Shown here in pieces: positions 27,790 through 35,660 of a stretch of DNA of 44,805 nucleotides; the first letter of the stretch is position 1; each line of letters starts with the position of its first letter. The position numbers and the translations under genes are program-made. Source of the stretch: Candidatus Neomarinimicrobiota bacterium (GTDB taxonomy: Bacteria > Fidelibacterota > Marinisomatia > Marinisomatales > S15-B10); the NCBI GenBank assembly GCA_030743815.1, contig JASLRT010000103.1, positions 1 through 44,805 on the forward strand, read 5' to 3'. The notes below the pieces were generated by a model that made no database searches, was not told where the DNA came from, and saw nothing but the letters and a program-made list of their open reading frames with translations.

Positions 27790-28356
27790 ATGATCCAGTT
27801 TTCCCGTCGAGAAAAAAATCTCCTGCAGCAACTGTTCGCGCCCGATTCCATAGAAAAATTGATGGAAATCGTCCCGGAGACCAACAAGAGCGACTGGGAA
27901 GCGCTGCGAGCTAAAATTGTCGGTGGTGAGGGGAAATCGATCCCACTGATACTTTATGTAGATGGTGCGGCAGATTTGAAGGCCAAAAACGCTGGCATCG
28001 GCGGCATTATTTTGCGCAATGATAATAGTAAAGAGGAGCTGTTCACTTTTTCTGATAACATTGGTCAGGCGACAAATAATGAAGCCGAATACAAAGCCCT
28101 CATTAGAGGACTCGAATATGCCGCTGAATTGAACGGAACAGACATTGTTGTTTACAGTGATAGTGAACTGATCGTCAATCAGGTGAATCTGGAGTACAAA
28201 GTCAAGAACAAGAGGATGTTATCGTTACACAGAAAGGCACGCTCAATTCTCGAAAAGTTCGGGTCGTGGCAGGTGCGGCACATTCCACGCGATGATAACC
28301 GGAAGGCAGACAGTCTCAGCAAGATGGCACTGGTAGAAGAACAGGTGAAGAGATGA
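27790..28356 (+). CDS. Ribonuclease HI-family protein with N-terminal extension
   Basis: The 188-residue protein carries an RNase H fold from about residue 53: YVDGAAD (D58), NNEAEYKALIRGLEYA (E98), YSDSELIVNQV (D124) and IPRDDNRKADSLS (D174), the complete DEDD set. It should cut RNA in RNA-DNA hybrids. The first roughly 52 residues form a charged helical extension that is not the usual hybrid-binding domain and that I do not recognise. It overlaps rmlA by 4 bases and follows the Fe-S nuclease. Confidence 0.9.
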   Translation: MIQFSRREKNLLQQLFAPDSIEKLMEIVPETNKSDWEALRAKIVGGEGKSIPLILYVDGAADLKAKNAGIGGIILRNDNSKEELFTFSDNIGQATNNEAEYKALIRGLEYAAELNGTDIVVYSDSELIVNQVNLEYKVKNKRMLSLHRKARSILEKFGSWQVRHIPRDDNRKADSLSKMALVEEQVKR

Positions 28357-29417
28357 AAGCATTGATTACGGCCGGTGGTCATGGAACGCGACTAAGGCCT
28401 ATCACTCACACCAAGAACAAGCATCTCATCCCGATAGCCAACAGACCGATGCTGGCTTACGCCCTGGAGTACGCACACAAGGCCGGTATCGAGGAGGTTG
28501 GGATCGTCGTCAACGAGGGTGATAAGGAGATCAGCGCTACGTTTGGCGATGGCAACGATCTGAACGTGAACATAACTTATATCGAGCAGAAGGCTCCCCT
28601 CGGATTGGCTCACGTGGTGAAAATAGCTGAATCGTACATCGATGGAGATGAATTCATCTTCTATCTGGGAGATAATATTCTTGTGGGCGGTATAAAGAAA
28701 TTCATCGATGAATTCCACGAGAATCGTTCGAGCTGTCACCTCGTTCTGAGCAAAGTCCCTGACCCGGAGCGGTTTGGTGTCCCAGAGATTAAGGTCAATC
28801 AGATCGTGGCGGTAGAGGAAAAACCGACATCACCCAAAAGCAATTATGCTGTCACCGGCATTTATCTTTACGACCAGAATATTTTTGAGGCGGTGAACAG
28901 TATTATACCTTCAGTCAGAGGTGAGCTGGAGATTTCTGACGCCCATCAGTACCTGCTTGATAAAGGACTGAGCGTTACATATTCCGAGATAACAGGGTGG
29001 TGGAAAGACACCGGCAAATCAGCGGACTTGTTGGAAGCGAACCGGCTAGTGCTTGACAATGTTGACGGTCCCAGCAGTGCTGAAATTGATAACCAGTCAA
29101 AAATGACTGGCCGCGTCGTGTCCGGCACCGGGACAAAAATCGTCCGCAGTACCATAAGGGGACCTGTCATACTGGGTCAAGATGTGATCGTGAAGAATGC
29201 CTACATTGGACCTTACACCTCCATCGGCGATCGTTGCAGTATCATCGGAAGTGAAGTGGAATACTCTATCTTTATGAGCGATTCACTGATAGAAGATGTG
29301 GGTGTCAGGATAGAAGCTTCCCTGGTGGGTCACGAGGTGAAAATTACGAATTCCAGTACCAGGCCGAAGACCCACAGACTGATGGTAGGAAATCAGGGTA
29401 AAATTGAGCTGGCCTGA
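28353..29417 (+). CDS. rmlA: Glucose-1-phosphate thymidylyltransferase, long form
   Basis: The 354-residue protein begins with the nucleotidyltransferase signature ALITAGGHGTRLRPITHTKNK and continues with PLGLAHVVKIAES, FIFYLGDNI (metal Asp), VEEKPTSPKSN and GWWKDTGKSADLLEAN. The C-terminal 110 residues form a left-handed beta-helix (GPVILGQDVIVKNAYIGPYTSIGDRC). This is the long RmlA/StrD type, which makes dTDP-glucose, or a related NDP-sugar, for surface polysaccharides. rmlB, rmlC and rmlD are not in the window. Confidence 0.9.
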   Translation: MKALITAGGHGTRLRPITHTKNKHLIPIANRPMLAYALEYAHKAGIEEVGIVVNEGDKEISATFGDGNDLNVNITYIEQKAPLGLAHVVKIAESYIDGDEFIFYLGDNILVGGIKKFIDEFHENRSSCHLVLSKVPDPERFGVPEIKVNQIVAVEEKPTSPKSNYAVTGIYLYDQNIFEAVNSIIPSVRGELEISDAHQYLLDKGLSVTYSEITGWWKDTGKSADLLEANRLVLDNVDGPSSAEIDNQSKMTGRVVSGTGTKIVRSTIRGPVILGQDVIVKNAYIGPYTSIGDRCSIIGSEVEYSIFMSDSLIEDVGVRIEASLVGHEVKITNSSTRPKTHRLMVGNQGKIELA

Positions 29418-30726
29418 GGAGAGAGAGGCGATTCACCCTTCCAGGCGTGTCGCTTTCTGCACGCTGGGATGCAAGCTAAATTTTTCCGAGTCGTCTACCG
29501 TGGCGCGCGACCTTTTTACAAATGGCTTCCACAAAGTTGATTTTGGCGAGAGGGCGGACCTTTATGTAATCAATACCTGTTCGGTGACGGATAACGCCGA
29601 AAGGAAGTGTCGCAAAGTGGTAAGGCAAGCTCTCAGAAGTTCACCGGATGCATTCATAGCGGTTATGGGATGTTATGCGCAACTGCGCCCCCGGGAAATC
29701 TCCAGAATTCCCGGCGTGGATATTGTGGTCGGCGCAGATGAAAAATTTAATCTTCCTGCCAGTCTGGATGATCTTAATAAGCGATCCATTCCCCAATACC
29801 ACAGTTGCGACATTGAGCAGGTGAACACATTTTTCCCTGCCTACTCCGTTGGTGAAAGGACGCGAGCGTTCCTGAAAGTTCAGGACGGGTGTGATTATAA
29901 CTGTTCTTACTGTATCATTCCCGAGGCAAGGGGCAGGAGCAGGAGTGGCACTGTCCTTCAGGTGATGGTGCAGGCGCGGCGACTTGCGCAGACTGGCGTG
30001 AGAGAAATTGTGTTGACGGGAGTTAACACAGGTGATTTTGGCACTTGGAACGGCGAATCGCTCCTTGACCTCATCCAGTCTCTCGATACCATTGATGGTA
30101 TCGACCGTTTCAGAATTTCGTCCATCGAGTCAAACCTCCTCAGCGATGCAATTATTGATTTCGTTGCCCGATCTGAGAGATTTGTACCTCATTTTCACAT
30201 CCCACTTCAGTCTGGATCGAACCGGGTTCTCAGCGCCATGCGCCGCAGGTACCATGCTGACCTCTACCGGGAAAAGGTAGCGACGGTAAAAGAGCGTATT
30301 CCAGACTGTTGCATCGGGGTTGATGTCATCGTTGGTTTTCCCAGCGAGAGTGAGCGTGATTTCCTGAAAACTTATGAACTCCTTTTGCAAGCGGATATCT
30401 CTTACTTGCATGTATTTACCTATTCGGAACGACCGAATACTGACGCGTTGAAGGTTTCCCCGGTTGTACCGCAAAAGGAACGTAGCAGGCGCAGCAAGAT
30501 ACTTCACACCCTTTCCAGTCAGAAGAAGGAGTCGTTTTACGATGATCACCGGGGAAGAACAATGCCGGTTCTTTTCGAGAAATATGATGCTGGAATTCTG
30601 TCAGGTATGACAGATAACTACATCCGCGTCGAAACGGTGGGAGAGGAACGGATGATCAATGAGATTAGAAAAGTTCATCTGCTTGAGCAAAAACGAGGAT
30701 TTTTAAGAGGAGAGCTCGCAAATTGA
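29404..30726 (+). CDS. mtaB: tRNA (N6-threonylcarbamoyladenosine-37)-C2-methylthiotransferase MtaB
   Basis: This 440-residue radical-SAM enzyme adds a methylthio group to t6A37 in tRNAs reading ANN codons. The N-terminal UPF0004 domain has FCTLGCKLNFSES, YVINTCSVTDNAERKCR and VMGCYAQLRP (three Cys for the auxiliary cluster). The radical-SAM core has CDYNCSYC, and a TRAM-like region closes the protein. CKLN separates MtaB from MiaB/RimO. No ATG exists near the start: TTG 29404 overlaps rmlA by 14 bases, and the best purine-rich ribosome site (GAGGAGAG) lies just after it. Confidence 0.92.
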   Translation: MSWPEEREAIHPSRRVAFCTLGCKLNFSESSTVARDLFTNGFHKVDFGERADLYVINTCSVTDNAERKCRKVVRQALRSSPDAFIAVMGCYAQLRPREISRIPGVDIVVGADEKFNLPASLDDLNKRSIPQYHSCDIEQVNTFFPAYSVGERTRAFLKVQDGCDYNCSYCIIPEARGRSRSGTVLQVMVQARRLAQTGVREIVLTGVNTGDFGTWNGESLLDLIQSLDTIDGIDRFRISSIESNLLSDAIIDFVARSERFVPHFHIPLQSGSNRVLSAMRRRYHADLYREKVATVKERIPDCCIGVDVIVGFPSESERDFLKTYELLLQADISYLHVFTYSERPNTDALKVSPVVPQKERSRRSKILHTLSSQKKESFYDDHRGRTMPVLFEKYDAGILSGMTDNYIRVETVGEERMINEIRKVHLLEQKRGFLRGELAN

Positions 30727-31367
30727 GTCGTCAACCTTTCGTTTCGGTAGCCGGAAACATTGCCGTTGGTAAAACGACCCTCACCACTATCATCGCCGAC
30801 CGTCTTAGCTGGCGACCATTCTTCGAGTCCGTGGAAGATAATCCATATCTGTCTGATTTCTACGGCGACATGAAGCGGTGGAGCTTTCACCTTCAGATCT
30901 ATTTCCTATCCAAACGGTTCATGACGCAGCGTGAGATGGCATCGGGCAATATACCGGCTGTGCAGGACAGAACGATCTATGAAGATGTGGAGATCTTTGC
31001 GCGCTCCTTATACGATATGGGAAACATGTCGGATCGGGATTGGCGGAGCTACAAAGATCTTTTTTATGAGATGACAAGTTATCTGGCGAAGCCGGCACTG
31101 ATTCTCTATCTCAAGGCGTCTACAGATACACTGATGACAAGAATGAAATCGCGGGGGAGGGATTATGAAAAGACGGTATCGCCAGAGTATCTCCACAGAC
31201 TAAATATGGCCTATAGCCGCTGGGTGGAAAGTGCAGAGGATGAACTGAACATCGTAACTGTTGAGACGGACGGTTTCAACGTCTATGAGGATGAAGATGG
31301 TGTCGAAAAAATCCTGGCAAAAGTGCGGCGGGAGTGTGGTTTGGAACAGGCTGAGACAGTCAGTTGA
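30723..31367 (+). CDS. Deoxynucleoside kinase (dCK/dAK-type), second of two
   Basis: The 214-residue P-loop kinase has VAGNIAVGKTTL, VEDNPYLSDFYGDMKRWSFHLQ, the DRTIYEDVEIFA segment, LYLKASTDTLMTRM and the lid RGRDYEKTVS. The DRxIYED form resembles the deoxyadenosine/deoxycytidine kinases of Bacillus and Lactobacillus, whereas the paralogue at 4456 has the KDR form, so the pair may split substrates. It starts with TTG overlapping the mtaB stop (TTGA), the same junction type as the first kinase. Confidence 0.9.
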   Translation: MSRQPFVSVAGNIAVGKTTLTTIIADRLSWRPFFESVEDNPYLSDFYGDMKRWSFHLQIYFLSKRFMTQREMASGNIPAVQDRTIYEDVEIFARSLYDMGNMSDRDWRSYKDLFYEMTSYLAKPALILYLKASTDTLMTRMKSRGRDYEKTVSPEYLHRLNMAYSRWVESAEDELNIVTVETDGFNVYEDEDGVEKILAKVRRECGLEQAETVS

Positions 31368-31437
31368 CGCGTGGGAATGACTGTTTGATTTAGCAATGAT
31401 TATTGCGAACTTTAATAAAGCATAACGGAGCAAGCAG

Positions 31438-32193
31438 ATGCAGCTTCGACATTTGATATATTTATTCTTCTTCCTCGGTCTAACACACTTTCTTTCTGCC
31501 GGAGATTCCGAGCCGGGAGTTGTTTTCTCAAATGTTTCTCTTACCCGGAGTCAGGACGGGATGATCTATGTAATCATCGATTCAGAGGAGGATATTGCTG
31601 CACTGCAATTCTCTCTAGAATATGACCATAATAAAGTTATGATGGGAAAGCCGGCTTTCTTTCCGGACAATCAGCATTTTTCCATTGAAACCGGAGGCGA
31701 TTCAAGTCTTATGAAAGTTATCGCCTTCAGTCTTGGCGGCAGACTGCTGGATACGAGCGATCCCGTTCTGAAGATTCCTCTCTCTGCTCTCGGTGATTTC
31801 GAAGGGGCTATTCCCCTTAACGTGAGGGAGTTTATCGCGTCAGATCCCAACGGAAATAAAGTAAATCTTAAGGTTTCAGCGGGAAAAGTTTTCATTGTGC
31901 CGACATTACCAAGGAAGCTCAATTTCAGTCAGAATTTTTCGAGCTTTTCCAGGGGCGAGCCGGTTATCAAACTTGATTTGCCTGAAGCCGCCCTGGTGAA
32001 TCTCGCCATTTACGATGTCAAGGGGAAAAAGGTACGGATGATCGAAGAGAGGGAGATTCTGGAAGCGGGATTCCATTCCATCACCTGGGATGGGACAGAT
32101 GCGGAGGGACAACCGGCTTCCGCTGGAGAGTATGTATGTTCTCTCAAGGTAGGCGCCAATTTGCACACTATGAAGATGGTGCTGTTAAGGTAA
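31438..32193 (+). CDS. Secreted cohesin-like/FlgD-Ig-like protein with C-terminal sorting-type domain
   Basis: The 251-residue protein has a signal peptide (HLIYLFFFLGLTHFLSAG). It continues with a cohesin-like beta domain (about 28-150, IAALQFSLEYDHNKV) and a FlgD/Por-secretion-like C-terminal domain (VNLAIYDVKGKKV, GFHSITWDGTDAEG, PASAGEYVCSLKVG, ending HTMKMVLLR). The last domain is the type that directs cargo to the type IX secretion system or similar in FCB bacteria. A small extracellular or surface role is inferred. It lies alone between the kinase and trkA. Confidence 0.83.
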   Translation: MQLRHLIYLFFFLGLTHFLSAGDSEPGVVFSNVSLTRSQDGMIYVIIDSEEDIAALQFSLEYDHNKVMMGKPAFFPDNQHFSIETGGDSSLMKVIAFSLGGRLLDTSDPVLKIPLSALGDFEGAIPLNVREFIASDPNGNKVNLKVSAGKVFIVPTLPRKLNFSQNFSSFSRGEPVIKLDLPEAALVNLAIYDVKGKKVRMIEEREILEAGFHSITWDGTDAEGQPASAGEYVCSLKVGANLHTMKMVLLR

Positions 32194-32276
32194 GCTTTAT
32201 ATATGGCAGTCTACCGGTGATAAACAGAGCATATGTTTTGAACGTAATCACACATACCATTAAGGATTAGATCGTC

Positions 32277-33617
32277 ATGAGAATTGTTGTCATCGGCGCC
32301 GGCGAAGTCGGCTATCAGCTTGCCAAAGGTCTCAGTGAGGAAAACCTCGATATTACCATTATAGATATCAATCCTGATAAGGTACATCGTGCCATGGATA
32401 CTCTGGATGTTATCGCCTTACAGGGAGACGGAGCCAGTCAAGAAGTTCTGAAAGAGGCGCGAGTTCAGGAGGCAGATATTGTTGTGGCTGTGACACGGAT
32501 TGATGAGGTTAACCTGATTGCCTCGCAACTGTCACATGAATTGGGTGCGCGCAAGATTATTGCCCGGCTAAGAAACACCGATTACAGCAAAAAAGATACC
32601 ATAATTCATCCTGAAAAATTTGGCATCGATAAGGTAATCCACCCGGAAATGGCAGCAACGGATGAAATCATTCGCCTTGTCATGCAAACAGCGGCCACCA
32701 GCGTAGATGATTTCGAAGGCGGGAAGCTTCAACTGATTGGACTTCGACTTAGCAACGGTTGTCCTGTCATCGGAAATGTGTTGGTAGAAATTCGGCAGGA
32801 GAATCCCGATTTTGCCTTTAATGCAGTGTGCGTTCTGCGGGGGAATAGAACCATCGTTCCACACGGAGATTCAGTCTTTGAACCGGGCGATATATGGTAC
32901 TTTCTGGTGAAAAAGGAGCGAGTGGAAAACCTTCTGAAGGTTCTCGGGAAGCATATAAAAGAGACTCAGAATGTGATAATCCTCGGCGGTGGTAAGATCG
33001 GCAGGACAGTAGCCCGTTTACTTCAAGACAAAATTGACGTAAGACTCATTGATTCAAATCAGAAGAAGGCGGAAAAGCTGGCCCAGGAACTGGAGAAAAC
33101 ATTGATCCTCCACGGTGATGGTACGGATATCGAGTTCCTCAGGTCTGAGAGTATCGAGGATGTGGACAGTTTTATTGCAGTGACACAGAACGAGCAGACA
33201 AACCTTCTTTCGGCCCTTCTTGCGAAACATCTCGGTGTGAGGCAGAGCCTCGTCCACGTATCAACTACTGAGTATATACCTGTCATGAAGGTGATCGGTA
33301 TGGACAGCGTTGTAAGCAAGAATATGTCAACTGTGAAGGAGATACTCGAATACATCAAGAGTGATGAAAAAATCATAGTCACAGATTTCGAAGACGTTGA
33401 CGTGGAGGCAATTGAGTTCAGTCCTCAGCCAGGCTGCAAGGCGACACGAAATATTCTAAGTGAGATCAAATTTCCCTCCGATTGTGTTGTGGGTGCTGTG
33501 AATCATCACGGTCACATTTCAATTGCACAGGGTGATACTCAGCTCAGTGAAGAAGATATTGTCCTCGTATTCGTCATGCCGGCAGTCCTTCCTAAGATCG
33601 AAAAACTTTTCTCATAG
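32277..33617 (+). CDS. trkA: Trk potassium uptake system, NAD-binding subunit TrkA
   Basis: The 446-residue protein is a duplicated RCK unit: Rossmann motif G7-A-G-E-V-G12 with a TrkA-C domain, then a second Rossmann motif GGGKIG (about 237-242) with a second TrkA-C domain. TrkA binds NAD(H) or ATP on the cytoplasmic face and gates the TrkH channel encoded 5 bases downstream. The start is the only ATG in place (MRIVVIGAGEVG). Confidence 0.96.
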   Translation: MRIVVIGAGEVGYQLAKGLSEENLDITIIDINPDKVHRAMDTLDVIALQGDGASQEVLKEARVQEADIVVAVTRIDEVNLIASQLSHELGARKIIARLRNTDYSKKDTIIHPEKFGIDKVIHPEMAATDEIIRLVMQTAATSVDDFEGGKLQLIGLRLSNGCPVIGNVLVEIRQENPDFAFNAVCVLRGNRTIVPHGDSVFEPGDIWYFLVKKERVENLLKVLGKHIKETQNVIILGGGKIGRTVARLLQDKIDVRLIDSNQKKAEKLAQELEKTLILHGDGTDIEFLRSESIEDVDSFIAVTQNEQTNLLSALLAKHLGVRQSLVHVSTTEYIPVMKVIGMDSVVSKNMSTVKEILEYIKSDEKIIVTDFEDVDVEAIEFSPQPGCKATRNILSEIKFPSDCVVGAVNHHGHISIAQGDTQLSEEDIVLVFVMPAVLPKIEKLFS

Positions 33618-33622
33618 CTTCA

Positions 33623-35098
33623 ATGCACGTCCGGAGCATTCTGAATGTACTATCCGCTTTAGTTGCACTCCTTGGGTTCACAATGCTGCTGCCGGCGGTG
33701 TGTTCATTGTTCTACGGTGAATCCGATCTCGAAGGAATTCTGATCTCAGCCGGGATTACACTGGCTGTTACGCTACCGGTCTGGTTTTTCACAAGAGGCG
33801 AAGTACAGCTGGGGATCAAGGACGGTTTTGCCATTGTTACACTGACGTGGACATGTGTAGCAGCTTTTGGCGCTCTGCCATTCATTCTTACGGGTGCCAT
33901 CCCAAATATCACGGACGCATTCTTCGAATCGATGTCCGGTGTAACGACAACAGGTGCCTCCATCATTGGAAACATCGCCACACTCCCTCACCTGTCAAAC
34001 GGAGTTGAAAGTCTGCCACACGGTGTTCTCTTCTGGCGTAGCTTCATCCAGTGGATCGGCGGCATGGGAATCATCGTTTTCAGCATTGCCATCCTGCCTC
34101 TCTTGGGTGTAGGCGGCGTGCAGCTTTTCCGAGCCGAAGTTCCCGGTCCTGTACCTGATAAAATCAAACCCCGGGTGCAAGAAACGGCGAAAATTTTGTG
34201 GCTTGTCTATTGCGGAGTGAGCTTGACAGAGATGATTCTTCTGGCACTCGGGGGCATGTCCATTTTTGACGCCATGTGCCATACATTTACCACCATGGCT
34301 ACGGGAGGTTTTTCAACGAAAAATATTAGCATCGGCTATTTCGACAGTTCTTATATCCATTACGTCATCACTTTCTTCATGTTTCTGGCGGGAGTCAATT
34401 TTACTCTGCACTGGAGAGCGCTCACGGGCAACATCAAAGAAGGCTATTTCAAAGACGGTGAATTCAAGTTTTACGGTGGTCTGATTCTCCTCTTCACACT
34501 ATTTGTAATAATCAATAATGTGATCCAGCACGGTACTGTCGGCCACGCTCTTTTCAGAGATTCACTATTTCAGGTTGTCTCTATCATCACCACGACCGGA
34601 TACGGGACAGCGGACTACACGCTCTGGGGGCCGTTCTCACAGATCGTTTTTCTTCTCCTGATGTTTTTTGGTGGCTGTGCCGGGTCGACTGGAGGAGGGA
34701 TGAAAATGGCTCGCATCATGGTGGTGACTAAGTACAGCCTCTCAGAAGTGAAACGTCTGCTTCATCCACGAGCCGTCATACCCGTCCGGGTGGGGCGGCG
34801 AATGATTGCCGATGAAGTGATCCGTAATACTCTTGGTTTTGTACTGTTTTATGTTTCAATCTTTGTAGGCGTATCGGTGGTGCTCACGGCCATGGGTTTC
34901 GATCTTGTATCTGCCCTTGGGGCTACAGCGGCATCGATTGGCAATGTAGGACCGGGACTCGGATCTGTGGGACCGTCAGCAAACTATGCCCATTTCCCCG
35001 ATCTGGCCAAGTGGCTTCTCTGTTTATGCATGCTTCTCGGGAGGCTGGAAATCTTTACTGTCATTGTCTTATTCAGCCGATCATTCTGGAAACGGTAG
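33623..35098 (+). CDS. trkH: Trk potassium uptake system, membrane subunit TrkH
   Basis: The 491-residue membrane protein contains four pore loops typical of the SKT superfamily: SGVTTTGAS, MATGGFST, ITTTGYGTAD and SIGNVGPGL, each with the selectivity glycine. FGGCAGSTGGGMK is also diagnostic of TrkH. It imports potassium through the inner membrane with TrkA as gating ring and supports osmotic balance. It is co-transcribed with trkA. Confidence 0.96.
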   Translation: MHVRSILNVLSALVALLGFTMLLPAVCSLFYGESDLEGILISAGITLAVTLPVWFFTRGEVQLGIKDGFAIVTLTWTCVAAFGALPFILTGAIPNITDAFFESMSGVTTTGASIIGNIATLPHLSNGVESLPHGVLFWRSFIQWIGGMGIIVFSIAILPLLGVGGVQLFRAEVPGPVPDKIKPRVQETAKILWLVYCGVSLTEMILLALGGMSIFDAMCHTFTTMATGGFSTKNISIGYFDSSYIHYVITFFMFLAGVNFTLHWRALTGNIKEGYFKDGEFKFYGGLILLFTLFVIINNVIQHGTVGHALFRDSLFQVVSIITTTGYGTADYTLWGPFSQIVFLLLMFFGGCAGSTGGGMKMARIMVVTKYSLSEVKRLLHPRAVIPVRVGRRMIADEVIRNTLGFVLFYVSIFVGVSVVLTAMGFDLVSALGATAASIGNVGPGLGSVGPSANYAHFPDLAKWLLCLCMLLGRLEIFTVIVLFSRSFWKR

Positions 35099-35108
35099 AG
35101 GCGCTAAA

Positions 35109-35648
35109 ATGTCAACGGTACTGAAAGAAGCCAAAGAGAGATGTGGCGTCATTACCGTCAACAGGCCCGAGGTCCTCAATGCCGTGAATCAGAAAACAAT
35201 GGAAGAATTGAAAGACGCGTTTATGGACTTCCGCCGTGACAGCGGAGTGGGTGTTATTATTCTCACTGGCGCAGGTGAAAAGTCTTTCATAGCGGGGGCG
35301 GATATTACTGAGATGTCATCGGCCAGCGCTACGGAAGCCGTCGAACTCATCACCGGTGGTGAAATGATTTCGACACAGGAAGCGGAGGAGATGGGACTTG
35401 TGAACCACGTGGTGCCGCCGGAGGATTTGATGCCTAAGGCGATGGAGATAGCCAATTCCATTCTGAGCCGCGGCCCGGAAGCGGTGAGACTCTCCCTTGA
35501 AGCAATTCAGCACGGAATGGAAATGACCCTGGCCGAAAGACTGGATTACGAAGCCAACCTCTTAGGTATTGTTTTCAGTACGGAGGACAAAGATGAGGGG
35601 ACTACGGCCTTCATGGAGAAGAGAAAGCCGAAGTTTCAAGGCAAGTAG
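35109..35648 (+). CDS. Enoyl-CoA hydratase/crotonase homologue with internal in-frame deletion
   Basis: The 179-residue product is clearly crotonase-like: GVITVNRPEVLNAVNQKTMEEL, FIAGADITEM (first oxyanion-loop, 60-69), then EMISTQEAEEMGLVNHVVPPEDL and a C-terminal STEDKDEGTTAFMEKRKPKF. Family members are about 260 residues. About 80 residues are missing between residues 75 and 82 (35331-35354). That removes the second oxyanion-hole strand (NGxALGGGxELxLxCD) and the catalytic glutamates. The reading frame is intact, so it may be a recent deletion or an assembly artefact. As written it should not hydrate enoyl-CoA. It follows trkH by 10 bases and precedes an aldehyde dehydrogenase by 12. Confidence 0.85.
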   Translation: MSTVLKEAKERCGVITVNRPEVLNAVNQKTMEELKDAFMDFRRDSGVGVIILTGAGEKSFIAGADITEMSSASATEAVELITGGEMISTQEAEEMGLVNHVVPPEDLMPKAMEIANSILSRGPEAVRLSLEAIQHGMEMTLAERLDYEANLLGIVFSTEDKDEGTTAFMEKRKPKFQGK

Positions 35649-35660
35649 GAGAATCTTACT

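Noticed and set aside
34986-35108. Upstream extension of the enoyl-CoA hydratase into trkH
   Set aside because: The extension is the out-of-frame trkH C-terminus; ATG 35109 begins the recognisable crotonase sequence.
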